Shown piece by piece: positions 8,260 through 16,683 of a DNA stretch of 64,000 nt (its first letter is position 1; each line of letters opens with the position of its first letter). Source of the stretch: Pannonibacter carbonis (GTDB taxonomy: Bacteria; Pseudomonadota; Alphaproteobacteria; Rhizobiales; Stappiaceae); the NCBI RefSeq assembly GCF_003012935.1, contig NZ_PUDR01000007.1, forward strand, positions 124,001-188,000, read 5' to 3'. The translations under genes were made by a program, and so were the position numbers. The notes beneath the pieces were generated by a model that was given only the letters and a program-made list of their open reading frames with translations, was not told the DNA's origin and did no database searches.

Positions 8260-9855
8260 TTAGTTTTTTGAGACGAGACGGTAGTAAACGAAGTCGGACG
8301 TAGCGCCGTTGACGTATCCGGCAACCTTTTCGTTCATGGCGACCTGCTTGACGGCCTGGAACATGATGACGAACGGCGCTTCAGCCTGCATGGCCTGCTG
8401 CAGTTCGACATACATCAGCAGACGCTGCTCCGGCGACTTCTCGGTCAGCGCGGCCATGGTCTTCTCGTTGATTTCCTTCGGCGGCATGTATGCGTTGCGC
8501 CACGTGGTCGTGGAAGCATACTTGTCGTCCGAATTGTCAGCGTTGTAGGCGAAGGCCTTGGCGTTGGAATGCGGGTCCATGAAGTCCGGACCCCAGTAGA
8601 GCAACATGCCCTGATGGGTGCGGGCGCGGTATTTGGTGATCACCTGGGCGCCTGTGCCCGGGATGATCTCGAAATTGATACCGGCCGGAGCAAAAGACTG
8701 CTGCAAGGCCTGGGCAATGTCGGTGAACGGGCTGGAGTTGATCACATCGAGCTGGATCGTCAGCGGCAGGGTGACACCACCATCGGCAAGGATCTTCTTT
8801 GCCTTTTCCAGATCGTAGGTGAAGGGCTTCTCCGTCAGGGCGCCCGGGAAGCCTTCCGGCCAGAACGCCTGATGCACCTTCATCTGGCCCTTCAGGAACG
8901 TGTTGGCCATGCCGTCATAGTCGACGAGATAGCGGGCAGCTTCCCAGATCGCCTTGTTGGTCAGGGCTTCGGTCTTCTGGTTGAAGGAGAACCAGTGCAC
9001 GGCGGCCTGCGGATAGGTCTCGACCTTGACGCCCTGCTTGTCAGCAAGACCGGACACCTGGTCCGGGGTCAGGTTCTTGGCCATATCGACATCACCCGAT
9101 TCCAGCAGAAGGCGCTGGGTCGCAGCTTCGGCGACATGGCGGATGACGACCTGCTTCATGTCTGGCGCGCCGTCCCAGTAGTCCGGGTTGGCTTCGAGAG
9201 ACAAAAGTTCCGACGGCTTGTAGCCGCGCAGCTTGAACGGGCCGGTGCCGGCCGAGTTCTTGTTCAGCCAGGCGTTGCCGAGGTCACCGTTTTCCTCGTT
9301 TGCCATCACCGTCTCCATGTCGACGACGGAGGCCACACGGGCGGCGAGAACGTTGAGGACGAAGAACGGCGAGAAGTCGCCAGCGTAGCGCACGGAAACC
9401 TTGTTGCCGTCCACGGTCACCATCTCTTCGATGTTGTCCGGGGTCCAGCCGAGATTGGCCAAAATGAAGGCCGGGGCCTTGTTGAGCACCAGGACGCGCT
9501 TCCAGGACCCGACCACATCGGCACCGCGCAGCGGATTGCCGGAGTGGAACTTCACACCGTCACGCAGGGTGAAGGTGATGGTCTTGTTGTCCGCGTCGAT
9601 CATCCAGTCGCTGGCAAGGCCCGGCATCAGCTGGGTCGTGTCAGCCGCATCGTAATGAACAAGCTGGTTGTAGACGTTGACGACATATTCGCCCGAGGAG
9701 AACTCATAGGCGGTCGCCGGATCGATGGTGACGATGTCATCGATGTTCTGGGCGATGACAAGCGCCGTCGCCGGGGTCGCTGCCTGCGCGGGAAGCGCTG
9801 TCAGCGCCGTCAGGGACAACAGACCGGCAGCAAGTGCGGTTCTGAACAATTTCAT
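8260..9855 (-). CDS. Peptide/nickel-type ABC transporter substrate-binding protein (SBP family 5)
   Basis: A 531-residue periplasmic binding protein of the DppA/OppA class. The signal peptide (LFRTALAAGLLSLTALTALP, cleavage after AQA) is clear. The family pattern LVIAQNIDDIVTIDPATAYE, YNQLVHYD, then LAS.W and KTITFTLRDGVKFHSG is present. AGGAG lies at a good distance before the ATG. The two permeases and two ATPases of the same transporter are encoded divergently from 10,604. Together with the peptidase downstream, this points to uptake of short peptides, though family 5 proteins also carry other ligands. Confidence 0.95.
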   Translation of the reverse strand: MKLFRTALAAGLLSLTALTALPAQAATPATALVIAQNIDDIVTIDPATAYEFSSGEYVVNVYNQLVHYDAADTTQLMPGLASDWMIDADNKTITFTLRDGVKFHSGNPLRGADVVGSWKRVLVLNKAPAFILANLGWTPDNIEEMVTVDGNKVSVRYAGDFSPFFVLNVLAARVASVVDMETVMANEENGDLGNAWLNKNSAGTGPFKLRGYKPSELLSLEANPDYWDGAPDMKQVVIRHVAEAATQRLLLESGDVDMAKNLTPDQVSGLADKQGVKVETYPQAAVHWFSFNQKTEALTNKAIWEAARYLVDYDGMANTFLKGQMKVHQAFWPEGFPGALTEKPFTYDLEKAKKILADGGVTLPLTIQLDVINSSPFTDIAQALQQSFAPAGINFEIIPGTGAQVITKYRARTHQGMLLYWGPDFMDPHSNAKAFAYNADNSDDKYASTTTWRNAYMPPKEINEKTMAALTEKSPEQRLLMYVELQQAMQAEAPFVIMFQAVKQVAMNEKVAGYVNGATSDFVYYRLVSKN

Positions 9856-9903
9856 GGTCCACTCCTGAAAGAAGGCAGGTTTCTTGGCCGCAGGTTTGCC
9901 CCG

Positions 9904-10524
9904 CTACGGCTGGTCGGGGGTTCGGCCAATGAGGCGCGGCGTGTTGCCGGTCCACAAAAGACGGACCGGCTTGTCACCGACATTGGCGAATGAGTGGGGC
10001 GTGTCGCCCATGAAGTGGAAACTGTCACCCGCGTTGAGCGTGAACATCGCCTCGCCGAGCGTCTGGCGCAGGGTGCCTTCGAGGACGACGATCAGTTCCT
10101 CGCCGGTATGCGCCGTCAGCTCGGAGGCATAACCGACCGGGATATGCACGATGACGGACGACAGCGTGCCGCCCGGCAGCACCGTGTTGAGGCGCTCATA
10201 GGACAAAGACGCGTCAGCGAGAGAGAAAAGCTCCCTTTCGCCCGCCCTTGTGACACTATCAGCTGGCTTGGGCGTTGCGACGAACCAGTCGATCTCGACC
10301 CCGAGCGCATCGGCGATTGATGCCAGCGTCCCGAGAGAGGGAGTAGCCTTGCCGCGTTCGACCTGAGACAGGAATCCAACAGAGATCCCGGCGCGATCGG
10401 CCAGTTGCTGCAAGGTGAGATCCCCCTTGCGGCGCAGATCGCGAATCCGGCCGCCGAAATGCGGCGGTGTCCCGACCGGCAAACCGGTCTGGATCTCCTC
10501 GGCATCCTTCAGGGCTCTGCTCAT
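9904..10524 (-). CDS. XRE-family regulator with C-terminal cupin domain
   Basis: A 206-residue regulator. The N-terminal helix-turn-helix (about 25-80) includes LTLQQLADRAGISVGFLSQVERG, followed by TPSLGTLASIADALGV. The C-terminal cupin (about 120-195) includes HTGEELIVVLEG and GDSFHFMGDTPHSF. The start at 10,524 is preferred over an upstream start because TGGAGG precedes it. Such HTH-cupin proteins usually repress catabolic and transport genes and respond to a small ligand bound in the cupin. It is the first gene of the leftward unit and faces the permease genes across a short AT-rich region with inverted repeats, so it probably controls both directions. Confidence 0.92.
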   Translation of the reverse strand: MSRALKDAEEIQTGLPVGTPPHFGGRIRDLRRKGDLTLQQLADRAGISVGFLSQVERGKATPSLGTLASIADALGVEIDWFVATPKPADSVTRAGERELFSLADASLSYERLNTVLPGGTLSSVIVHIPVGYASELTAHTGEELIVVLEGTLRQTLGEAMFTLNAGDSFHFMGDTPHSFANVGDKPVRLLWTGNTPRLIGRTPDQP

Positions 10525-10532
10525 GGCGACCT

Positions 10533-10576
10533 CCAAAATTTCTTTGACGCTAGTAAAAAAATTTTGGTAAGTCAAA
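10533..10576. promoter_or_regulatory. Divergent control region with two interleaved inverted repeats
   Basis: The 79-base gap between the XRE-cupin gene and the first permease gene is AT-rich. It contains CCAAAATTT (10,533) facing AAATTTTGG (ends 10,567), and TTTGAC (10,543) facing GTCAAA (ends 10,576). Interleaved palindromes in so short a divergent promoter region are probably the operator of the adjacent regulator. Confidence 0.55.
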
Positions 10577-10603
10577 AGAAGTTTAACTGGCAAGGAAAAC
10601 TAC

Positions 10604-11665
10604 GTGAGCAACGCCACCCTGACCGGCAGCCGGGGCGCAGCGGCCGCCCTGTTGGCCCGCCTGACGCCCATCCTGTGGTTCTTCGTGACGATTGCCCTCA
10701 CGTTCCTGGGCTTGCTCGCGATCACCTTTGTCATCGGCCGCGTGGTGCCGATCGACCCGGTCCTGGCCGTGGTCGGTGACCGTGCGCCGAAAGAAGTCTA
10801 TGACGCCGCCCGGCTGAAGATGGGGCTCGATGATCCGCTGATCGTCCAGTTCGTCCACTATGTCGGGGACGTGGTCCAGGGCAACCTCGGCAAGGCGGTC
10901 ATGACCTCCAATCCGGTCATCGAGGATCTCGCCCGCGTCTTCCCGGCCACCCTTGAAATGGCAACGCTCGGCATCATCATCGGTGTCATGATCGGCGTGC
11001 CGCTCGGTGTCTGGGCTGCCGCCCGCCAGGGCAGCATCATCGACCAGATCATCCGTGTGATCGGACTTGCCGGCTATGCCATCCCCGCATTCTGGCTCGG
11101 CCTTGTCGGCCTCGTCCTGTTCTACGCCCAGCTGAAGTGGGTGGGAGGCCCCGGCCGGATCGACATCTTCCTGGACGGTATGGTGACACCGCGCACCGGC
11201 CTGCTGCTGGTCGACAGCCTGATCGACGGCGACATGGACAGCTTCAGGAGCGCCTTCTCGCACATCATCCTTCCGTCGACGATCCTTGGCTTCTTCGCGC
11301 TGGCCTATATCGCCCGCATGACCCGCTCCTTCATGCTGGAGCAGTTGGGGCAGGAGTTCATCACCACCGCCCGGGTCAAGGGTGCGCCGGAATGGGTCGT
11401 GATCTGGCGCCATGCCTTCCGGCCGATCCGCGTGCAGCTCATTACCGTCATCGGCCTGTCCTATGCCGGTCTTCTTGAAGGCTCCGTGATGATCGAGACC
11501 GTGTTCTCCTGGCCCGGCATCGGCAACTACCTCACCAACGCGCTTCTCAATGCCGACATGAATGCTGTGCTGGGCGCGACGCTGGTGATCGGTGCCGTCT
11601 TCATCTGCATCAACAAGCTGTCTGATGCGCTGTATCTTCTCCTGGATCCGAGGGCCCGCGCATGA
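10604..11665 (+). CDS. Peptide-type ABC transporter permease, DppB-like
   Basis: A 353-residue inner-membrane permease with about six helices. The cytoplasmic EAA-type loop is visible in ITTARVKGAPEWVVIWRHAF near residue 255. The first periplasmic loop contains VGDRAPKEVYDAARLKMGLD, typical of DppB/OppB proteins. Translation starts at a GTG preceded by AAGGA. Its stop overlaps the next permease start by four bases. It forms half of the membrane channel of the transporter. Confidence 0.95.
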   Translation: MSNATLTGSRGAAAALLARLTPILWFFVTIALTFLGLLAITFVIGRVVPIDPVLAVVGDRAPKEVYDAARLKMGLDDPLIVQFVHYVGDVVQGNLGKAVMTSNPVIEDLARVFPATLEMATLGIIIGVMIGVPLGVWAAARQGSIIDQIIRVIGLAGYAIPAFWLGLVGLVLFYAQLKWVGGPGRIDIFLDGMVTPRTGLLLVDSLIDGDMDSFRSAFSHIILPSTILGFFALAYIARMTRSFMLEQLGQEFITTARVKGAPEWVVIWRHAFRPIRVQLITVIGLSYAGLLEGSVMIETVFSWPGIGNYLTNALLNADMNAVLGATLVIGAVFICINKLSDALYLLLDPRARA

Positions 11666-12564
11666 GCTCGACCCGCGACTGGCTGCTGGACGAAACGCCA
11701 GCCACCCGCCTGCAAGCCCAGCTTGGCCAGGGCTACCGCACCCTGCGCGCCTTGCTGCGCAATCCGCTCACCGTCGTCGGCCTGGTGATCATCATCGGCT
11801 TGCTGCTGACGGCCGCCTTTGCGCCGTGGATCGCACCCTACAGTCCGATCGAGGGCCAGCTGACCGCGCGCCTGCTGCCACCGTCGGCCGAACACTGGAT
11901 GGGCACCGACGAACTCGGCCGCGACATCTTCAGCCGTGTCGTCTATGGCGCACGCATCACGCTGTTCATTGTGCTGCTGGTGGCCATCATCTCTGCCCCG
12001 CTGGGGCTGGTGATCGGCGCGATCTCTGGCTACTTCGGCGGCGCGATCGACCGGATCATGATGGGAATCACCGACATCTTCCTGTCGATGCCCCGCCTGA
12101 TCCTGGCGCTCGCCTTCGTTGCCGCGCTCGGACCGGGCATCGAGAATGCCGTCATCGCCATCGCCATCACCGCCTGGCCGGTCTATGCCCGCCTGGCCCG
12201 TGCCGAAACGCTGACCGTGCGCAAGGCCGAGTTCATCGCCGCCGTGCGGATGCAGGGCGCCAGCCATGGCCGCATCATCCTGCGCCACATCCTGCCGCTG
12301 TGCATGTCCTCCACCATCGTCCGCGTCACGCTGGACATGGCCGGCATCATCCTGACGGCAGCAGGCCTCGGCTTCCTGGGTCTCGGCGCCCAGCCGCCGC
12401 TGCCCGAATGGGGCGCGATGATCTCGCGCGGCCGCGCCTTCATCCTGGACCAGTGGTGGGTTGCCACCATGCCAGGCTTTGCCATCGTCATCGTCAGCCT
12501 CGGCTTCTGCCTCTTCGGCGATGGCCTGCGCGACGTGCTTGATCCGCGTCAGCGGTCGAAGTGA
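11662..12564 (+). CDS. Peptide-type ABC transporter permease, DppC-like
   Basis: A 300-residue permease of the DppC/OppC type. The N-terminal LRNPLTVVGLVIIIGLLL helix is followed by the characteristic HWMGTDELGRDIFSRVVYGA motif near residue 80. The EAA loop is in AVRMQGASHGRIILRHILP near residue 200. It pairs with the preceding DppB-like permease. The start is in the four-base overlap with that gene. Confidence 0.95.
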   Translation: MSSTRDWLLDETPATRLQAQLGQGYRTLRALLRNPLTVVGLVIIIGLLLTAAFAPWIAPYSPIEGQLTARLLPPSAEHWMGTDELGRDIFSRVVYGARITLFIVLLVAIISAPLGLVIGAISGYFGGAIDRIMMGITDIFLSMPRLILALAFVAALGPGIENAVIAIAITAWPVYARLARAETLTVRKAEFIAAVRMQGASHGRIILRHILPLCMSSTIVRVTLDMAGIILTAAGLGFLGLGAQPPLPEWGAMISRGRAFILDQWWVATMPGFAIVIVSLGFCLFGDGLRDVLDPRQRSK

Positions 12565-12574
12565 GGGACCAGTC

Positions 12575-13411
12575 ATGAGCACGCTTCTCGAGGTGCAGAA
12601 CCTCAAGGTCCGCTTCCCGACCGAACGGGGCGAGGTCGAGGTGGTCAAGGGCATCAGCTTCTCGCTCGGCCGCGAACGTCTCGGCATCGTGGGTGAATCC
12701 GGCTCCGGAAAATCCATGACCGGGCGCTCCGTCATGGGCCTGATCGGCAAGCCGGGCCGGGTCACCGCCGACCGGATGATGTTTGACGGCATCGACCTCA
12801 CCAAAACCGACGAGGCCGGCTACCGGCGCCTGCGCGGGGCGCGCATGTCGATGGTGATGCAGGATCCGAAGTTCTCGCTGAACCCGGTGATGCGCATCGG
12901 TGAGCAGATCGGCGAGGCCCTCGCCTTCCACGCCCGCATGAGCGCCAAGGCCCGCAAGGCCAAGGTGCTGGACGCGCTGGAAGCCGTGCGCATCAACGAT
13001 CCCGAGCGCGTCTACAATCTCTACCCGCACGAAGTCTCCGGCGGCATGGGCCAGCGCGTGATGATCGCCATGATGGTGATTCTCGAGCCGGACCTGATGA
13101 TCGCCGACGAGCCAACCTCGGCGCTGGATGTTTCCGTCCGGGCGCAGGTGCTGGAGATCATGGACGACCTCGTCCGCCGGCGCGGCATGGGCCTGATGCT
13201 GATCAGCCACGACCTCAACATGGTCTCGCACTGGTGCGACCGGATCCTCGTCATGTTCAACGGCCAGATCGTCGAGGAATGCGCCGCCGGCAAGCTGCAC
13301 GAGGCGAAGCACCCGTATACGCAAGGGCTGGTTGCCTCCCTGCCCCGCCTCAACGAGACCCGCGAGCGCCTGCCGGTGCTCGACCGCGCCGCGCTGGAGA
13401 AACTGGCATGA
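12575..13411 (+). CDS. Peptide-type ABC transporter ATP-binding protein, DppD-like
   Basis: A 278-residue ATPase. Walker A is GESGSGKS near residue 43, the Q-loop is VMQDPKFSLNP near residue 95, the signature is VSGGMGQR near residue 155, and Walker B is LMIADEPTSALD near residue 175. The C-terminal piece HEAKHPYTQGLVASLP is typical of Dpp/Opp ATPases. The start at 12,575 was chosen because MSTLLEVQNLKV is the usual beginning and the upstream frame overlaps the permease. It powers import together with the next gene. Confidence 0.95.
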   Translation: MSTLLEVQNLKVRFPTERGEVEVVKGISFSLGRERLGIVGESGSGKSMTGRSVMGLIGKPGRVTADRMMFDGIDLTKTDEAGYRRLRGARMSMVMQDPKFSLNPVMRIGEQIGEALAFHARMSAKARKAKVLDALEAVRINDPERVYNLYPHEVSGGMGQRVMIAMMVILEPDLMIADEPTSALDVSVRAQVLEIMDDLVRRRGMGLMLISHDLNMVSHWCDRILVMFNGQIVEECAAGKLHEAKHPYTQGLVASLPRLNETRERLPVLDRAALEKLA

Positions 13412-14136
13412 TCGACGTCGACAGCCTCAACGTCTTTTATGGCTCGACCGCCGTCGTCAAGGATGTGAGCTTCTCCGTGGCCACTGGCGAGAGCTTCGCG
13501 CTCGTCGGCGAATCCGGTTCGGGCAAGTCCACCATCCTGAAGGCCCTGGCCGGTCAGGTGGACAGCTGGTCCGGCAGCATCGCGCTTGGCAACATGCCGC
13601 TCGGCCACAAGCGCACCAAGGCCATGATGCGCCACGTGCAGATGGTGTTCCAGGACCCCTACGGTTCGCTGCATCCGCGCAAGACCGTCGATGACGCTTT
13701 GACCGAACCGCTTGCCATCCACGGCATCGGTGCCCGGGACGAGCGCGTTCTATCGATGCTCGACGCGGTGGGCCTTGCACGCAAGTTCCGCTTCCGCCTG
13801 CCGCACCAGCTCTCCGGTGGCCAGCGCCAGCGCGTTGCCATTGCCCGCGCGCTGATGCTGGAGCCGGAACTGCTGCTGCTCGACGAGCCGACCTCGGCGC
13901 TCGACGTGTCGGTGCAGGCGGAGATCCTGAACCTGCTGAAGTCGCTTCGCGAGGAGCGCGGCCTCACCTATCTGCTCGTCACCCATGACCTGCCGGTTGT
14001 CTCGTTCCTCTGCGACCGGCTCGGCGTGCTGCGGCATGGCAAGCTGGAAGAGGTCGCCCCGGTCTCGGCGCTGAAGGCCGGCGCGCTGACGAGTGACTAC
14101 GGCCGCGAGCTGGTGGAACGCAGTCAGGTTTTCTGA
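13408..14136 (+). CDS. Peptide-type ABC transporter ATP-binding protein, DppF-like
   Basis: A 242-residue ATPase that overlaps the DppD-like gene by four bases. Walker A is GESGSGKSTIL near residue 35, the Q-loop is MVFQDPYGSLHPRKT near residue 78, the signature is LSGGQRQRVAIARAL near residue 135, and Walker B is LLLLDEPTSALD near residue 155. It is shorter than many DppF proteins because it lacks the C-terminal oligopeptide extension. It is the last gene of the rightward transporter unit. Confidence 0.95.
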   Translation: MIDVDSLNVFYGSTAVVKDVSFSVATGESFALVGESGSGKSTILKALAGQVDSWSGSIALGNMPLGHKRTKAMMRHVQMVFQDPYGSLHPRKTVDDALTEPLAIHGIGARDERVLSMLDAVGLARKFRFRLPHQLSGGQRQRVAIARALMLEPELLLLDEPTSALDVSVQAEILNLLKSLREERGLTYLLVTHDLPVVSFLCDRLGVLRHGKLEEVAPVSALKAGALTSDYGRELVERSQVF

Positions 14137-14162
14137 TCGCGCGTTCTGATCAGGCTTCCTGA

Positions 14163-15242
14163 TCAGGCTTTCCGGGCTGCCTGCCGGGTAGGCGCCGCAT
14201 TGGCGGCGGCCTGAAACTCGGAGCGGTAACGGGACGGCGTGACCGTCATGATCCTGCGGAAATGCAGGCGGAATGTTTCCGGGGCCTTGAAGCCGCAGGC
14301 CGCAGCGATGGCGTCGATGCCCTCGCCGGTGGTCTCCAGCAGGCTACAGGCGCGGCGCACCCGCGCCCGGATCAGCCAGTCCTGCGGCGCAAGGCCCGTG
14401 GCATCGCGGAAGCGGCGGTTGAGCGTGCGCAGGCTGCAGCAGGCAGCCTCCGCCAGCCGCGCCAGATCCCAGTCCTGATCAAGGTCCCGCTCGATCCGTT
14501 CGAGCAGCGGGGCGAGCGAGCCCTGCGGATGACGGGCGACAGGACGGGGCACGAACTGGGCCTGGCCGCCCTCGCGCTGTGCCGGCACCACGAGGCTGCG
14601 CGCCAGGGCATTCGCCGCCTGCCAGCCGAAATCCCGTCGCACCAGGGCCAGCGACAGGTCGATGCCGGCGGCCGATCCCGCAGCCGTCAGCACGTTGCCA
14701 TCCTCGACATAGAGCACATCCTCGACAATCTCGCAGGCCGGCGCGACGGCGCGAAGATCCGCGATGTAGCGCCAGTGGGTCGTCGCCCGGCGCCCGTCGA
14801 GAAGACCGGCTGCGGCCAGAAGGAACGCACCGCTGCAGAAGGTGACGAGTTGCGTGCCGCGCGCCTGCGCTCGCTCAAGCTGGCGCTTCAGCCCGGCCGG
14901 CAGATGGTGATCGCGCCCCGGCCAGCCCGGCACGAGGATGATGTCCGCGTCGTCCAGAAGGCTCGCCGGAGCTGTTGCCCGAACGCTGACGCCGCCGCTC
15001 GCCGACACGGTGTCCAGCTCGACCGCGACGGCGGCAAACCTGTACCAGGGGCCGTCGATCTCCGGCTTCTTTGCTGCGAAAATTTCGGTGCAGATGGAGA
15101 ACTCGAACAGGCTGAGGCCTTCATAGACGAGCGCCACGGCCAGCGGCGGCAGTTGCCCGGCCCCCGCGAGCGCTCCCGCGCCGCCAGCCCCGCCTAGGCC
15201 CGCGACCCGGTCAACTGGGGCGACAGGCGTGTGATCAGTCAT
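14163..15242 (-). CDS. GlxA-type AraC family transcriptional regulator
   Basis: A 359-residue regulator with an N-terminal DJ-1/PfpI-like domain (about 30-215) and a C-terminal AraC double helix-turn-helix (about 250-345). Visible pieces are VALVYEGLSLFEFSICTEIF near the start, the nucleophile-elbow-like VTFCSGAFLLAAAGLLDGRR, and the AraC segment GIDAIAAACGFKAPETFRLHF. The N-terminus carries an Ala/Gly-rich extension. It is divergent from a rhodanese gene, a neighbour pairing common for GlxA-like regulators, so it may control that gene. The inducer is unknown. Confidence 0.92.
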   Translation of the reverse strand: MTDHTPVAPVDRVAGLGGAGGAGALAGAGQLPPLAVALVYEGLSLFEFSICTEIFAAKKPEIDGPWYRFAAVAVELDTVSASGGVSVRATAPASLLDDADIILVPGWPGRDHHLPAGLKRQLERAQARGTQLVTFCSGAFLLAAAGLLDGRRATTHWRYIADLRAVAPACEIVEDVLYVEDGNVLTAAGSAAGIDLSLALVRRDFGWQAANALARSLVVPAQREGGQAQFVPRPVARHPQGSLAPLLERIERDLDQDWDLARLAEAACCSLRTLNRRFRDATGLAPQDWLIRARVRRACSLLETTGEGIDAIAAACGFKAPETFRLHFRRIMTVTPSRYRSEFQAAANAAPTRQAARKA

Positions 15243-15362
15243 GGCGAGGCTCCCGAACAGGTTGGCACGATCCTACCGTATCTTGGCATTCCGGCCAATA
15301 GCCCGAATGCCGCCCATACGGCACCTTGCCTCTATCGACGATCCGATCCAGAGGAGTTCCAG

Positions 15363-15791
15363 ATGTCCAGCTCTGTCAGCGCCACGCCAGCCGCCGCCTC
15401 CGACGCCGCCATCGCCCATTTTGCCGCCAAGCTCGGCTTCGAGACCGACTGCTGGGACACGCATCATGCGCTTTCGACCGGCACGGCCGATTTCGTGCTG
15501 CTGGATGTACGCGGTCCGGCGCTCTATGAGGCCGGCCATGTCCCGGGCGCGCTGCTTCTGCCCCATGGCAAGATCACCGCACGGCGGATGGCCGAGTATC
15601 CGCCGGAGACCCTGTTTGTCGTCTACTGCGCGGGTCCCCACTGCAACGGCTCGACCAAGGCCGCCCTTGCGCTGGCGCGGTTGGGCCGGCCGGTGAAGGA
15701 AATGATCGGCGGCGTGACGGGCTGGCTCGACGAAGGCTTCGCGCTCTCCGAGGGCATGGAACCCGGCGCGCTCGCTGGCAGCAAGGACTGA
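15363..15791 (+). CDS. Rhodanese-like domain protein
   Basis: A 142-residue single-domain rhodanese. ADFVLLDVRGPALYEAGHVP marks the N-terminal half. The active-site loop is YCAGPHCNGSTKAA with a catalytic Cys near residue 88. GVTGWLDEGF closes the fold. The start at 15,363 follows an AGAGGAG ribosome site. Rhodaneses move sulfane sulfur from thiosulfate or a persulfide to an acceptor. Its location facing the GlxA-type gene suggests it is that regulator's target; the substrate is unknown. Confidence 0.9.
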   Translation: MSSSVSATPAAASDAAIAHFAAKLGFETDCWDTHHALSTGTADFVLLDVRGPALYEAGHVPGALLLPHGKITARRMAEYPPETLFVVYCAGPHCNGSTKAALALARLGRPVKEMIGGVTGWLDEGFALSEGMEPGALAGSKD

Positions 15792-15815
15792 ACGAGCCTC
15801 ACGCCTGCGCCAATG

Positions 15816-16589
15816 CTACACCTGTATTGGCGCAGGCGGCCCGTAGAGCCCGGCCTCAAGCTCGGCGGTGGCTTGCCGGAGCGCACCAAGGATCTCGGCC
15901 TGCGCGCCGCCGAGGCGTCCGGATGGGCCGAAGATGGAGAGGCCCGTGACCATGCGGCCGCTGCGGCTGCGGACGGGGACCGCGAGGGCGAACAGCCCCT
16001 CCTCCCGCTCGCCGCGATTGAGCGCAAAGCCCTGCTTGCGGATGACAGCGATTTCCTGCCGCAGGCGCTGTTCATCGGTGACCGTCGCTGCGGTAAAGCG
16101 CTGACGGGCGTGGCCGGCGAGATACCGGTCAAGCTCCGTCTCGCCGAGATGGGCAAGCCAGAGCTTGCCATGCGCGGTGCACCAGGCCTCCAGCTCCACC
16201 CCGACCCGGACATCGACCGCCAGCGCCCGGCGCGGCTGCGCCTTGGCAATGCAGGTGACTTTCGCCCCGTTGAAGCTGGTTGCCATGGAGCCCTCCCCCA
16301 GACGGTCGGTGAGACCGTTCAGCAGGGGCTGCGCCAGACGCGCCAGCATCTGCGCGTCGCGGACCCGGTCACCCAGATCGGCAAACAGGAAACTCAATCG
16401 GTAATGCCCCCGGCTTTCGGCAACGAGCGCGCCGACCTGTTCCAGCGTGCGCAGGAACCGGTGCGCGGTGACGCCGTTCAGATCCAGTTCCCGCGCCAGA
16501 TCCGCCGCCGTGATCACCGGCCGTTCCGGCGAAAACAGATGCAGGATCTCGAAGGCCTTCACGACCGAACCGTTGATCTGAGGTGCCAT
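15816..16589 (-). CDS. IclR family transcriptional regulator
   Basis: A 257-residue regulator with an N-terminal winged helix (about 5-70) and a C-terminal IclR effector-binding domain. VVKAFEILHLFSPERPVITA, LNGVTAHRFLRTLEQVGALV and the late ALNRGEREEGLFALAVPVRS are typical. The ATG at 16,589 is preferred because IclR proteins normally begin just before SVVKAFEIL; an earlier start at 16,610 would add seven residues. It is divergent from a thiamine-diphosphate enzyme gene and is its likely regulator. Confidence 0.92.
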   Translation of the reverse strand: MAPQINGSVVKAFEILHLFSPERPVITAADLARELDLNGVTAHRFLRTLEQVGALVAESRGHYRLSFLFADLGDRVRDAQMLARLAQPLLNGLTDRLGEGSMATSFNGAKVTCIAKAQPRRALAVDVRVGVELEAWCTAHGKLWLAHLGETELDRYLAGHARQRFTAATVTDEQRLRQEIAVIRKQGFALNRGEREEGLFALAVPVRSRSGRMVTGLSIFGPSGRLGGAQAEILGALRQATAELEAGLYGPPAPIQV

Positions 16590-16647
16590 GAGCGCTGTCC
16601 AATCCTGCAAAACTCGGGAGCCGGTTGACCTGCACAGGTCGAGTATT

Positions 16648-16662
16648 CAATAATAGATATTG
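16648..16662. promoter_or_regulatory. Inverted repeat in the IclR/TPP-enzyme intergenic region
   Basis: CAATA and TATTG flank a five-base centre, in an AT-rich stretch (16,641-16,683) that stands out from the GC-rich surroundings. The repeat is 21 bases before the rightward start and 58 bases from the IclR start. It is a plausible operator for the IclR protein. Confidence 0.45.
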
Positions 16663-16683
16663 TAATTTCAAATATAGCAATAG

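Noticed and set aside
8569-9993. A 474-codon open frame on the plus strand
   Set aside because: It runs antisense through the solute-binding protein gene, which has a clear signal peptide and family motifs.
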